Source: Ulota crispa
Lineage: Eukaryota; Streptophyta; Bryopsida; Orthotrichales; Orthotrichaceae
Length of the DNA: 64,000 bases
Assembly (NCBI GenBank): GCA_963920765.1
Contig: OY987243.1
Span: 31,247,060 to 31,311,059 of the forward strand
Reading direction: 5' to 3'
Of this stretch, positions 11,366-24,780 are shown in pieces. Below the pieces are notes generated by a model. The model did no database searches. It was not told the origin of the DNA and saw nothing but the letters and a program-made list of their open reading frames with translations. A program made the translations under genes and the position numbers. Positions within the stretch are counted from its first letter, which is position 1. Each line of letters begins with the position of its first letter.

Positions 11366-12123
11366 CTACCCAACATTGGCAAACTTACATTTTTTTTAGC
11401 TATGAGAAAAAAAATTTAGCAATCTTGCTAAATTTAGCTAGTTTAGAGAATGTTGCATGGAACTTGAAAAAAACTCAACCAAACTGATTTGACGTTCTTG
11501 ACTATAATAGTCATAGATTTCAAACACTTTTTGACTATGCATTTCTACAGCACATGTACTACAATATTTTCTTTTTCATTCACAATAACACATACTACAT
11601 ATGTACTTTGCACTAACACGTCTTCTCAGCTCTTTGGAGAAGCCCTTACATTTAGTAATGTCAAAACCACTACTACAGCTTGATAGTGCAAATGGAGAAT
11701 TCTATGTAACACCATATTCATTAATTTGGGAAAAAACGCAATTTGAGACTTTTAGATTTTATATTTTTAGGAAATTTTTGGTTTAGTAAAATGAAATTTC
11801 TGATGATTCCTTCATGATCTTCCATCAACAATGAAATATTTTGAAGGAATTATCAAAAACCTAACTTCAAGTCATCAAAATATTCTCACAAGCAAAATTT
11901 AGTATCCCTAAAATATGTTTAGGGAAAGACTTTTCCCCAAATTAACAAATATGGTGTTATGTGGTGAAAACAAAATAACAACCCTTTCCTCCATTCCACA
12001 AGTACACTTGACATTGACAACCTAGTAAACTTGTCAACTTCTGTCCTTACAAATGGGCACATGCACTTCAATCTTTTAGTGACATGAATTTCAAACAACA
12101 ATTTCAAAATCATGAATATTTAC

Positions 12124-13017
12124 CTCCTATACGGCTCCATGTGAATAGTATTGTCAAGTACAAAGTCATGGATAATCTTCTGGAAGTCCATGTCCATGTG
12201 CCGATCACTTTTCCCACGGTCCACAACCTCTATATACATAATGGGTTCCTCCTTGTTGTCCCATGCTTGTTTTGAGGTTGGAATATACTCGGACAAGTAT
12301 TTGGTTATGAAACCCAGAGACTCCTACTGCTTGTAACCATTGGCCATGTTGCCTTCTGGTTTACATTTGTTTTGCACATAACCCTTTAACTCCTCCATGA
12401 ATCTCTCAAATGGGAACATCCACCTTGTGTGGACAGGACCGCATATAAACAATTCTTTCACAGATGTATTGGAAGATGTATCATGATGACAAAAACGAAT
12501 GGGAGAAATTCTTTCTCAAAGGGGCATATCGTTTCTGCTACGTCCTCCAACATTTTTTCCTTCTCACCATAGTCAATAACTTTTGGGTAAAGTTGCTGAA
12601 AAACTCTGCTTATCCTTATCACAGCTCCAACTATTGCTGGATCCCCTAGATTTCTTAGGCACAAAGGTAACAACTACTGCATTAAAATGTGATAATCGTG
12701 AGTCTTGAGCCCACGTAACTTTCCATCAACAATCTTATGCCCAGATGGAGCTACATAGTCAGATGGGAATTTCAAATTCCGTAGTGTCGATAAAAACTTG
12801 ACTTGATCATCTTTGGACAAGACATACGATGCGTCTGGCATAAAGAATGACACTCCGTCTTCATTTGGCTGCAAGTGTAAGTGGTGACAAATATTTCTAG
12901 TCTGCATGTGCTCTTGGGATTTCACACCATCATTCTCCCCAAACAAAGTTTGAATTATATTGTCGCACAAATTTTTTTCACAATGTATTGGATCTAGGGT
13001 ATGCCGAGTTGGGAGAT
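12124..13017 (-). pseudogene. CACTA TNP2 transposase, central part (end of TNP2 core and DUF4218-like domain)
   Basis: After an acceptor (GCAAG) at 13018 the frame reads RHTLDPIHCEKNLCDNIIQT, the conserved end of the TNP2 core. It continues through PNEDGVSFFMPDASYVLSKD to LRGLKTHDYHILMQ and LPLCLRNLGDPAIVGAVIRI, the start of the DUF4218-type domain. The block resumes near 12430 with MFPFERFMEELKGYVQNKCK and ends at the donor at 12124. A frameshift at about 12674 and several stops show it is inactive. Confidence 0.8.
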
Positions 13018-15755
13018 CTTGCAAATCATCAATCACAAGTTAACATCTAACGTAATGTAGTCCATTAACATTGGCACAAGGTCAATTAGCTTCTTACTAT
13101 TGCAAATCAACAAATATTAAAAAACCAATACTTCTTTTTTGGGGACAGTTAACACAATCTCATATTCCAAAAAAATTCATAAGTACATGACTATTATTGT
13201 CATTCACAAAACAACTACTGCAATTACTTGGTTGTTCTGCAGTTATGTACTTTTGGCCACAATCTAGGATGTTTTGACTCATCAATCAATAACAATTGTA
13301 ACTCCCATAGTCATGTCAATTTGACACATCAATCAATTCTCCTTGTTAGTACTGACTGAACTGTACAATATTCAACATGAACTACAGAAAGAAAAAAAAA
13401 AAAAAAAAAAAAAAAAACACTTCCAAATACAAATATGCCAAACTATCAAGTACATTCATATACATATCATACAAACAGAAATGAATGAATTATTCAGTTA
13501 TACCATGTTGTTTCTGTAACACCTCAATTATGCACCTTACATTTCAACACGTTCTTTTTGGTATAACCTATACTCTCCCTACTACTACAAGGTAGTACAT
13601 AATACTAACTTCCTTGATTAGTTGTTTGCGTCTATAGGGTACTCCCTCCTTTGTTACAAAATGGGTTCATTATTTTAAATCATGGATCACCTATAATTGA
13701 GGATGACATGTTGACGAGTAATATACTTGCACACGGCTTAGACGACGTTACGCGTACTCTACTACTACATTTGATGACCAACTACTAAAAACTACAACAC
13801 TAAATCTTAACAAGTTCCATTAGTAAATATTAACAATAAAATTTGAATTACCGCATGCACTACATGAAACAAATACACTTTCTCTACAATACACCAATAC
13901 AACTATTTTTTAGTCCATAGTCCCACATGTCCAAATTAACAAATTGTACACCATTGTCATTAGGATGTATGGATTCTCATTTCATTTTTTGGGATGAAGA
14001 TTACTTCTTTACAATCTAATATTATTACATTCTAGAAAGCAATAAATTTGAACAATTATTTAGTCCACTCTGAATTCTAATGATCGACTACGATTAATAC
14101 TAACATTATCTCCACTACTTGCTCTGAATTTGCAAACCCTCTTTTACGAACAATTCAAATTACTTCTTCTAGAACTGAATGCGAGTACAAAGTGGGTATG
14201 ACGGCAAGCCTCAACATACAGTTCAAAGCTCTACATGAACTAAGAATTCATGTTTCTGTCCATTGAAATGGGTCATCCCCTCCTATATTCTCTGTTGATA
14301 ATATGATAGTTTTTATAAACTTTTTCAACGTTCATGTAAGCAGGTGAGACATTTCAAAGGCCTATGGCATTCACACGTCTAAACTTTAGGGGTATTTCCT
14401 TCAAGTTCTAAGATTAATAAATATCATTAGGTACATGTTCAATATTGTTATCTTTCAAAAACAATTGCTTTTAAAATATTTTTGGGAGTTCCACATTCAT
14501 ATCCCTTAGTTATGATCCTCACATGGTTAATGTCTTACCTTTGTGGCCTACCTATCCCCTATCCCAAGCTGTATTATAAAATATATCACCAATTCACTTC
14601 AACTATAGCTTAACTCTCAAATGTCAGCTGGAATGTGAAAACACTACTCTCCCCTGTTGTTCCAATGAGTTCAACATACATTGAAGAAAAAGAGCAACCG
14701 TCACTGGTTACAGTATTACTGTTTAGTCATAAGAAATTCAAAATATGATGCGTGAACGGCAAAATAACCTTATACATTCATTGCATTTACCCAATTTCAC
14801 AAGATAATGTATGTTACTTTTGAGAGTCACCAACATGCCCATATCATTATTTTGACAGCATTGTATATGTTCTGGCAACTATTAAATTAAACAAAGGAAA
14901 ATAGGAGACCGCCATAGTTCAACCTCATCACTTGATTTTCTGACTACATTTAGTAATGTTCATAAATGTGTGTGTTTTTTTTCCTCTCTAGTACTCTCAT
15001 ACTCTGTATGTCCTAAAATTTCTACAATTCATTATGAGATTATTAAATTCTTTGTTCACAAGAGACCATTCATTGAATGCTGGAACAGTGTTGGACATGT
15101 CATGTACAGCCTACTACAATGGACAAAATAAAACAAAACTCACTTACAAAACTTGTACTCATGTTTTTCATTTGTTCTATTGATTAGGCAGTTTTGATGT
15201 TTGATTACGTCTTCATCGTCATTTATATATTTGGACAAGCAAGCATCCTACACACATTTGAAACAACTAGTATATGAATATCCAAAGATTTATCTAATCC
15301 ATGGATTCAATTTCAACATGAAATGGTCAATCTCTACAGTGCCCATTGCATTTAAATCTGTCTTTGCTAAAATTACCTCAAGCATTACATTCTTCTTTGT
15401 TCCACTTTTGTTTGGTTACTTTCTCTAAATAATTTTTTACATTTCCATATTTAATGTTGCATTATCTACTTTTTCCAAAGATCCAAAACCTGCAATTACT
15501 TACTGTCCATCAATGTACTTTATACCTTACTCACCCTATCATTAAATCTTCAGCCTATAAGACACAGAAATACCTGATTCTATAGAAAAATGAATCATAA
15601 AAATAAATTAATAAATTAAATGCAGTACCATACATGGTTGAATCTGGTGCTCAAACACTAGTCTATTTAACAATCAGTTTTAGGATGTACGTTAAGACCA
15701 AATCCAATTAAATAGACTTCTTCACATATAATAAAGAGTGGATTTGGGCACTTAC
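13018..15755 (-). other. Intron-like segment of the TNP2 relic, ~2.7 kb
   Basis: Bounded by a donor GAGG/GTAAGT near 15756/15755 and an acceptor near 13018, joining two parts of the conserved transposase core. It is AT-rich and contains a 26-base A run at 13,392-13,417. No ORF or domain was recognised. It may be a native intron enlarged by insertions or an unrecognised insertion. Confidence 0.5.
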
Positions 15756-17270
15756 CCTCCAATAAGGGAGCTCAAAAAAGATGCTCACGCTCTTCACACC
15801 AATACATTTCACAAGATTGTGTTGTGAATTTGGATGTCCACCTAATGCCACAAAAGACTCTCTCCATGTACCATGTTGCATTATTGTCAGCCCTGTCTAA
15901 CGAGGGGGGCATCATCTTCATTTTTCAGACCATTGAAGGCAGATTCTGCTTTTCTCCAACAATGATCTTTAGGTAACCATCATCTATTACCCAGATAAAG
16001 CATTTTCCCCGCCTCTTTGGAATACTCTGCAAACATCCCCTCTTTGCACACTAGGCAAGCTGTGTAACCTTTGCCAATTTGACCAGCAACCAGAGTGTAA
16101 GTATGGAAGTTGTTAATAGACCATAGAAGCATATCTTGTAACTTGAAATCAATTAGGCTTTTCTAGTTGCGACATATCAACGGCCAAAACACCCACCCAT
16201 AACTTCTTTAACTCTCGCACAAGAGGTTGCATGTAAACATCTATTGAATCATCAGATGGGGAATGTGGACCAAAGATTATCATTGTCAACAAAAGAAAAA
16301 AAATTTGTTACAAGATAGGGGGAGAGGTTGTACATGACCATTAACATAGGCCAGACTGAGTGCTTGGATGATTGAAGACTATAGGGATTCACCCCATCAA
16401 GGGATAGCCCTAACCGTACATTTCTAGATTTCTACTAAAGCTGGAATATGTGTTGTCTATGTAATTTCACTGCTCCCCATCCACAACTGACCTCATCTTC
16501 CCATCTTGCAAATGATTGGTAGCATGCCATTGCAGATGTTTTGCAATCTCTAGACATTTGAATAATCGTCTTAGCCTCTTAATGACAGGAAAATAGCGTA
16601 ATACACCAATAGGAACAGTTTTCAACCCTTGTATGTACCTTGATTTGGAGCAGGTGGGACACTCTGCCAGCCTATCGTTCTCCTTCTAGTACAGGATCTT
16701 TCCACAAGAACAACAATGTATGTTCTCGTGTGCAAGTCCTAATTTCATAAGAACAGCTTTCATTTCGTAGGAATTCTTTGGACAACAATTATTGAGAGGC
16801 AGCACATCTTCTTTCAAAAATGTGAGTAAGTCATCAAGGCACTAATGGCTTACTGCAAAAAGTGTGCAGAGAAACATGAAGATTACGTTGAAATGGAGGC
16901 AGCTTATGGTCGACCCTAGATAAAGTGGTTGTGTTGATTGTTGTAAGATAGATTCCAGGTGGTCCACGTTGTCACTCTCTTCATCTAAAGAAAAAGACAT
17001 GCCGTCGAAGTCTACAACCGATTCCATTTCCTCTCCACTTTGAATGTGAATCTCATCTGCCCTTGAGAAATCCTCTGCCACTCTTCCAAAATTTAAAGTG
17101 GTGTTGGACTAGTCATTCTTTGAACTGTAAAAATCCTATCCATCTTCTACAAAATCATCTCCTATGAAATAATTATCTCCATTGTTGTCATGCATTGGCA
17201 TGCTAGGCCCATCAGAATTTTGTTCTCCATACAACCTTGGCTGCATGAATTGGTTGCCACTATGTGGCAT
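15756..17270 (-). pseudogene. CACTA TNP2 transposase, core domain
   Basis: The minus strand reads an acidic N-terminal segment (17,270-16,950), then QPLYLGSTISCLHFNVI, CLDDLLTFLKEDVLPLNNCC and PKNSYEMKAVLMKLGLAHE. A zinc-binding-like part follows (IHCCSCGKILY, CPTCSKSRY), then IGVLRYFPVIKRLRRLFKC and HLQWHATNHLQDGKMRSV. Downstream are NVRLGLSLDGVNPYSLQSS, IIFGPHSPSDDSIDVYMQPL, LKELWVGVLAVD and FFELPYWR at the donor. These are the successive conserved blocks of plant TNP2 transposases. Several in-frame stops interrupt it. Intact relatives supply the catalytic transposase that cuts CACTA ends. Confidence 0.85.
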
Positions 17271-18031
17271 TACAGCGATTACAAAAATTAGACAAGACTG
17301 CTATTTTCAACAATAATTGCTAGTAAACATTGTTTTTTATTACACAAAAATTGCAAAATTATTGGTTGAATAACCAAATTAGAGTAAGTGTTGCCTACAT
17401 TGCAAACATCATGGCTATAATATTTGCCAAATTATAAGCTGTCTCTAAAGTAGCATACGTAGATGTGGTTGTCATATATTTCAGTATACAGCAAATAGCA
17501 TACCTTTGCAATCAACACCAAAAATTGTTCCATAACTCCGTAGAAGAGTGAATTTTATTTCATCCATTATTGGAACCCTAATTCACTAATAACTATGAGA
17601 ATTACTAGGACCAATACATACTTATATGAAGTGCAAGCATAATTGTATGTTGCGGACATGTATTGACACTATTAGACCTTCACTCATATTTGGAAAGAAA
17701 TTTTTTTATAGCTGTGAAGTGAATGTACTGACGATCTAATTTTATACTTCTAATTAACTGAAATAAGAGTGTAGTTCACACCGTTTAAGGCAAATACGTA
17801 TTGAATTACTTGATAATGAATGCTAAAGTTCACTTTCTATCTTTTACTCTATAATCACACTAAGAACATTTTGTCATCTATTTTCTATGTACTTAGACAA
17901 ACAAAAAAAACTTAAATGATTGAGAAAATCCTACACAATTTCAAATGTTTATACAAAGATTATCTATACTGTTTTTGGCAAAAGACCTATTTAAACAAAA
18001 ACAAGTAAACCAACATCAACACACACAACCT

Positions 18032-18277
18032 TCATGTTAACGTTATATAGTAATTATGTATATAAAAATTAGCAGATGCATTCATAAATCTTACCATAAG
18101 AGGCTGTACTAAAGTGACATCTTGGCCATGTCTTTGATGATGTTGGAGGACGTTGTTGATAGTTTGGATCTTGAATCCATGGCAAACTTGACAACCGCAT
18201 GGGTATTGCTGGATGCCATTTGCAATGGCAAACTCTCTCTCCATGTGGTAAGCATTGTTCAATAGATTTGTCGTCAT
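18032..18277 (-). pseudogene. CACTA transposase-associated N-terminal domain (relic)
   Basis: The 81-codon frame contains REFAIANGIQQYPCGCQVCH and NNVLQHHQRHGQDVTLVQPL, resembling the Cys-x-Cys-x2-Cys transposase-associated domain at the N-terminus of plant CACTA proteins. It lies upstream of, and in the same orientation as, the TNP2 core. Splice connections were not resolved. Confidence 0.55.
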
Positions 18278-21200
18278 ACCTATTTCTTCATGCAGAACTA
18301 GTGCTAGAGGATTGTCATAAATAATATAGCCCTTCCTACTTAATGTAACGCATTTTAGGGCGTTTTGTTCACAAACTCAAAATATGCAAAGCTTCAGTCT
18401 GAAAGCAATGGATGAGACCAAAAACAAAAGCAGCACTCACACCTAAGCACAAAAACTTCTGAATTTACGGAGTAAAATTGCCCTCAATTTTCCCCTACCA
18501 TCTTCAAATTGTAAGTATCCTAAGACATCCGCAAACGGGGTTATTATCTATTGAAGTTGTATGTGCACAGAGTTCTGGATGTGCAACTCACACATAACGT
18601 GAAAACACAGTGACATTGAAGACTTCAAGCTTGCAAAAATATTACTATGGTTTGGGACTACAAAGACATACCTTGCTCTAATATAACTGAATGCATAGTA
18701 ATGTTGTATAGAGCTCAATAACATACAATTAGATTCAATGAAAAACAACACTTGAAAGAATGATTAATACAAAGTATGGGCTGATCATACTCTCCATTAC
18801 AATACTTACAAAACTTGAGCACACACACTAAGAAATGATTGAAAGATGAAGTCTTAAAGTTCAGTAACAAAATCAATAGCATATCTCCAAAAAACATTGT
18901 CTTGAGATTGTTGAAGCTAGCAATAACAGAAATTTGAAACAAAGCTGAAAGCAGTGCCTACCAGCTCTTCCGAGCTAAAGTTTAAGGTAATGACAAAGTA
19001 TTAGAGAATGATTCATGAAATTCAAATCAGCATTACCTACATAGATTTATCCCTCAATGCGTTTCATTGATAAGTACTTAGCGTCCAGTCATCTTAATGC
19101 CATCAAATCATGTTCAGGAAAGTGGGTTGGCAATTCACACTTGTCATTTCCAAAAGACAGCTACATTGTTAACGTGTCATGATTAACATGCCATTTCCAA
19201 GAAATACTAATTAAAATGTTTTTGAAATCATGTCCATAGGCCTTATTGCACTAATGAATACATCACACCACAACGTCACATCATATTTAAGTCGCAAAGA
19301 TATGTGTATTCCTTGTGGTTAGGGTTTCGCATCTATGTGTATGGTTGCTCTCTAAAATATGATTGTCAATAGTCTTTGTTCCACATTTTGTTTCTCTATT
19401 AGCAAATCTTCAATGCAGTATAGTGAGCAGGTGTTGCTTGAACTTTGAAGAAGCAAGGAATAAAGGAGCTGATGCAGTGAAGTAATAAGAGTAATGAACT
19501 AGTCGCAACGGCACACCATCAGAGGACGGAGCAATGACGCAAGAGAAGGCAGTTTGAGGATATTTTAGGTGAGTTTAGGACCGTTCTTTACCGCGCCGTA
19601 ATGTAACGCTGATTCACTTTGTGAGATCATTAGTAGGTGTTCTTTTGCTTTGTTTGGCAAATACTGTGAGTTGTTGCTAAAACTTTGCCATTCACTTTGG
19701 AGATTTTTATACTACCTTGCTAAAATTACGTAGACTTCCACTTTCACAGGCCATTCTCAAATGAAGCCGCAAATTCTGCTTTTCTTTCCTTAGATGTAGG
19801 ACTCCACGTTCACAATCCTCATTCTAAAGTTTCTATCTGTAGCTCAGTAATTTTTTGTAGGCCTTAAATTGTCCATTGCATTAAAGAGCATTGACAAGGA
19901 TTTTCTTAAATTGGTAGTCTTAGAATTTAACTTCTAGTCCAGTGCGTGGAAGATGACTCCTGTGAGAAGATGAAAGTTGTACTATTCTAAAACTTTCTGT
20001 TCCTCTACTAAATGGTTTCTTCATAAGATATTTTTTAGAATCTTCCTTCTTGGTGGTGGCCGCGTAGTTCTTGTTGACGAGTATGGTGTGTTGCGGCCAT
20101 GAATGACTTGATAGATTGTGTGTTTAGGTTTCTCCTCTTGTCCCTAACATTGTTGCGGTTTTATTATTTTTGAAACAAGTGAGTCCTAGTCGCCGTAGAA
20201 TTTTAGTGCACTGATCAAATCATGGTGATTTGCTAGGTATGGACCACATAGTGAAGTAGCTGTTGCAGTTGAAGAGAAGGATCTCCTGATAGTGGAGATC
20301 ACGTGCCCATCAAGAGAGTATACAAAAACTACTGAGTTCCTTGAAATATTCTTCAACAACTCAACCAAAGCTAGCAGATTGACGAGAATTATAGTAGTAG
20401 GGCATGAAGAGTTTCATGCAAATAGAGCGGCAGGGAGTAACCACCACCAAAATGGTAATGCACTAGGCTCACATGCAAGCACAAATTCAGTAGACTTGAG
20501 ATTGAAGACAACCTCCTTCAATCACCAACAAAACTTCTCCACATCTGTCAACTTGTGAGAGTATTGCCATCAAGTTGAATGCAGAACCTCAAGTAACAAA
20601 GACCAACACTACAATTATTCCGGAGATCTTGAGGAAGAGGGACACATAGAACAAGCAATGGTAGAAATTGACACTGTTGTAGACTTCACTTTGATACTTG
20701 CTCGTCACGTTTGCAAAAACTCAAAAGAGGGCAAGGTATGTATAGACATAATAGAATCACTCTAAATATGAAAAAAAAATGAATACATATAAGTATTGGA
20801 CTTTTGCGCTTCATTGATAAGCTTGAACCTTAAGAACATTTAAGTATGAAAATAGCACATTATTTTCATTTGATTAATCTTATATTTCCTCAAATGGGCT
20901 ATTAAGTGAAGCACTACAAAAGATGTTTGTCATCTGATAGCATTCATTAAGGAGTACTGAAATCAATCTCAGTACATAGAGAATGTGATGCTAGTATTTA
21001 TGTAAATGAACATTGTCATTTAATGTAATGAAAAAATTATGCTATGAAAGAATGAGCTATGCAAAATTTCATTTTATATATATAACACAGTTGGAGGTAG
21101 TTCCCATTCTAAAGTTTTACATGTATTGACGTTTTCAAAATTTAATGGAAAATATCATGTTTGCATTTGAGGGTTATTGGAGTGACAGAAGTGAGTCGTG

Positions 21201-21791
21201 AAAGAACCAAGTGAGCTGAATATCATGTTACATATTTGACATAGCTGGGAACTATTCCCCATCTAATGTTTGTTTTTTTTTAAATTTTGGAAAAGAATGA
21301 AACATGAATTCTTTGCATTTCAGGAAGTAAAATTAAAAATTTAAGGAACTTTAAGAGTGTTAGGTGGAAACAAATTCCGCTAATTCTATAATGGACAGTT
21401 TTTACCAGTACATGAACTGAAAGGATTCAATTGTTATGTCATCATGAATACATTTGATTATTTTAGGCCATAGTGTTTTTGGTTTTCCCTCACCTATTTC
21501 ATTTTGTTCTCTTGTTAGAACATGACGTGTACACAAATGATAATTAAGTTTTGTAAATAATGTTTTCATGAGCATCAATATTTGTAATAGCCGAGTAGTT
21601 TAAAAATTATTTTTTAGTGCATGGGGTTCAAATTACATAAAAGCAGATAAACATATAAACATGTCACTGTACATACTAGACCAGAAATCTCTACTGCTAT
21701 TAGTATACGTATATGCATATGCATATACTATTGAAAGAACTCAAATTAAATAGCTCTACAAGTCTAGAGATGCATATTCCACTAACATAGT
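18278..21791. other. Central, putatively bidirectional control region of the CACTA element
   Basis: About 3.5 kb between the divergent TNP2 relic and the plus-strand ORF2. No domain is recognised, although short plus-strand frames at 20,292-20,558 could be 5' exons of ORF2. A perfect 20-bp palindrome lies at 21,709-21,728. A promoter role is inferred from position only. Confidence 0.35.
21709..21728. repeat. 20-bp perfect palindrome
   Basis: GTATATGCATATGCATATAC is its own reverse complement. It lies 64 bp upstream of the first plus-strand ORF2 frame. Such alternating AT-rich palindromes can arise by chance or be cruciform-prone. Confidence 0.7.
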
Positions 21792-24780
21792 ATGGCAAAG
21801 GAATCTGTTTGTGTGTATTTTATGGCTATGGCAAGGCATTGTTCAAAAAATGCAGGGAACTTTGTGAGGTGGAATGAACCCAAGAGATTTAACGCTGTGT
21901 TGAACAATGTGGTCACCAAAGGAGAGTTCCAAACTCAACAGATGAGACAGCACCTTCACAATCAAAGTTCTATGATGCCCATGCAAGACAGAAGACGTGT
22001 TGCCACTAACGACGGATTCACCCGCGACGTACACAATGTTGGTGGAGGCAGTTTTGAATAGGAGCTAAGAACACAATTGCAAATGAACATATGCCCCATC
22101 CACGTGCTGGATGCAACAATAAGTAGACCTCCACGACTGAATGCAGACTCTAATACTATGAACCATGTTTGCGGACGATCACGTCTTTCTCAAAATTCAA
22201 GTTCTTGCCTGCCGGGCCCCATGCAAGGTGGACAACCGATAACAAGGAAGGGCAAAGGTACTCTCTTGACCCATTTCCATTTCCACCTTACGGTACATGT
22301 CATGTACTGATAGTGCCAACAAATTGGTGTCATCAAATTTTGTGAATACAAAACAATTTATATAGATCTAAATTTTGTGAGTTGAATTTGAAAGCGGACA
22401 GGAGTAGTAATTAAAAAGGATTGATGGTGCTATGGAAAGATGGATGACATCGTCAGATGACATGTATCACACATTGAATTACTAGTCCTATACAAACTAT
22501 GTTCTCATTTAAATCTGCTGTGTAGACATTTGATAAAGAGTCATGTCAACACAATGTTTGAGGTGTAACAGTAAACAATATTGATGTAATGTACAACAAT
22601 TGATATATCATATCATGACATAGTTGGGTATGAGTGTCTATAAGGATGATGTTTTTAAAATTCTATTATAGCAACAAAATAACATATATTTTTGTGTAAA
22701 TTTTAGAGATGTACTGCACTAGTCATTGTAAAGAGTTTATAGTTGTGCATTAATGTGATTGTCATTTTTTACGTATATTGACAAGCAGTGCATACTTTGT
22801 CAATGGGTACTAAATCATTCTGAGAGATAACATGACATATGAGATGTGCACTTGTATTTGGATAGGTCAAATGCTCAACGATGACAGCATGTTTAATGGT
22901 GGAGGACGTTCAAATAACCATACAATGCAGCAATAGCTACAATACCAACTTGTCGACTTCCATATGACACAAATTTTCCGAACGCTTGGGAGTTCATCAC
23001 AGGAACGTATACGTGGAAGTATCCAAGGGTTATGTAACTCTATTTCTCCACATCCGAGTGGTGGACACATTGAAGAGGAATCAGCAACTTTCTAGAGCGG
23101 CAGTGTAAACCGCGAGCAAATGCATTCTTCAAGTACTAGAAGCACAAGTTTATTAAACAAAGAAGAAAACAACGGATATCATTCCTTGTTTGCACAATTG
23201 CATGATGAGCAGGTGAGATTTCTAATTTTGAATATTTAATTATAAAGAATGCAAAGTAAATTACCTCTACTGCTCTTTCATGATGCAGATGTTAATAAAG
23301 TACATTATTAGAAATGTCAACCAATTATGCGTTTGTAATACAATTCTTATTTTGTTGTAAGTTATGCACATTACATATGTGGAAGATCGTCAATGCTGAA
23401 TTGTAAGACTGTTTTGTATGTTCAGGCCTGCCTTCATAATGTGATATATTAGCAATAGTTGCCCTTCATCCCGTATGTCGAAGACGACGGCGAAGGCTGC
23501 AACTACAACAGCGGGGACGACAAAGATGTTCAAGTACTTGGGGAAAATGAGTTGGATATACAGCACCATACTGAAAATGACGAACAACATGTGATGAGAG
23601 TGTTATATAACAAATCTAAAACAAACAAAAGAAGGCATAGAAGACATGCCAAAGCTGCTAGAGACAAAGAGGTTGAACAATGTACCCGAGACGGACTAAC
23701 GAGCAATAAGCTGCTGGTGAACAAAGAGACCAATATGCCATTTGGATATCAAGTTACAGAATGGCGGTAAGAGATAGCAGATCTTTCTAAATCATTGAAC
23801 CCAGCTATAGGCAATATTAGGAAACAACCAAAAGCTGCCTGCAAGGAGATCTCTAAATGGACCCAGCACACTTGATTTTACACAATTCCTGTGAAGTACA
23901 AATGCGTGAAGAAGGCAATCGCAAGAGGCGTTATTTTGCGACATGTACATTTGTGGGAGATGATAACTGCTGGAAAGGAGAGGCCTAAGGACATCAATGA
24001 CTTGACATGGCGAAGTCTAGCAGAGGAACTTCTTGCTCCCACAATAGTACAAAAGAGGACAAATTGCAATAAAACTAATGTGAGCCGCCAAAACTTCAGC
24101 CGGACAAGTCCGTCAGGTGAGATCCATGTCATTCGAAGGTTAGAAGGGAAATTATGGAGGGCACCTCACCCTGAGGAGATTCAAGCAGAGATGCCGTGTG
24201 ATAAGGGCTATGGTGGGCATTCGAAAAAAAAATTGAGGTCACGTAATGTAATGCACGGCAGTTGCAATGCTTTAACTATGGCATTGGAGTTACAGCACGT
24301 GAGTGGTGAGGCAAAAAAATTTTGGGGGGGGGGGTGAAGGAATACAATAATGGCTCTTCCGTAACTGCAAAGGAAGGTTTTCCTATTCTACTTGCTAATA
24401 TCAAAATTCAGCAATTGAGTACCAATATAGATACAGGAGGCAATGGAGGGGACAAAATGGCAAGTGAATATTTTGCAGCTATTGAAATCATGAGAAAGCT
24501 TAAAAAGAAGTTAGCTGTGATGGAGGAAAGACGTGGAAATTTGGGATGTATTGAAGGAATGACTACGACTGGAACAAATTGCGCTCTAGTTTTACAGGAT
24601 GTACATGATGGATTATTCCATGGAATTGAAGGAATTTGTGGAGAGGCGTGTCTGAAGTCAGCAAAACAAGAGAACCAACCACTAGTGCAGGTGGAGGAAC
24701 AAATGAGTATGGGAGACCAGTCAGTCATTTCTAGGCCAATAGTGCAGCCGATCCCACAGCCAAATACTATGACAAACTAG
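21792..24780 (+). pseudogene. CACTA second ORF (Transposase_24/TNPA-like), broken
   Basis: Plus-strand frames at 21,792-22,061 and 22,077-22,310 may be early exons. The main body (23,459-24,337, one frame with two stops) contains a basic stretch NKRRHRRHAKAARDKEVEQC, then GVILRHVHLWEMITAGKERP, DINDLTWRSLAEELLAPTIV, an NKTNVSRQNFSRTSPSGE segment and RLEGKLWRAPHPEEIQAEM. This layout resembles plant En/Spm Transposase_24 proteins. An 11-G homopolymer at 24,324-24,334 shifts the frame, which continues at 24,322-24,780 with a Lys/Glu-rich coiled coil (IEIMRKLKKKLAVMEERRG) to the terminal stop. In En/Spm the partner protein binds subterminal repeats; that role here is inference. Confidence 0.55.

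Larger units (their letters stand above)
9342..12123 (-). other. Intron-like segment of the TNP2 relic, with nested repeats
   Basis: Bounded by a donor (GAG/GTAAAT at about 12124/12123) and an acceptor (TTGCAG at about 9343). It contains the two inverted-repeat elements listed separately and a 22-bp direct repeat (TTTTGCATGGACTAAAATTT) at about 10352-10400. No coding sequence is recognised. Confidence 0.5.

Noticed and set aside
13392..13417. Poly(A) tail of a retrocopy
   Set aside because: No adjoining reverse-transcribed coding sequence or target duplication was found; treated as a simple homopolymer inside the TNP2 intron-like segment.
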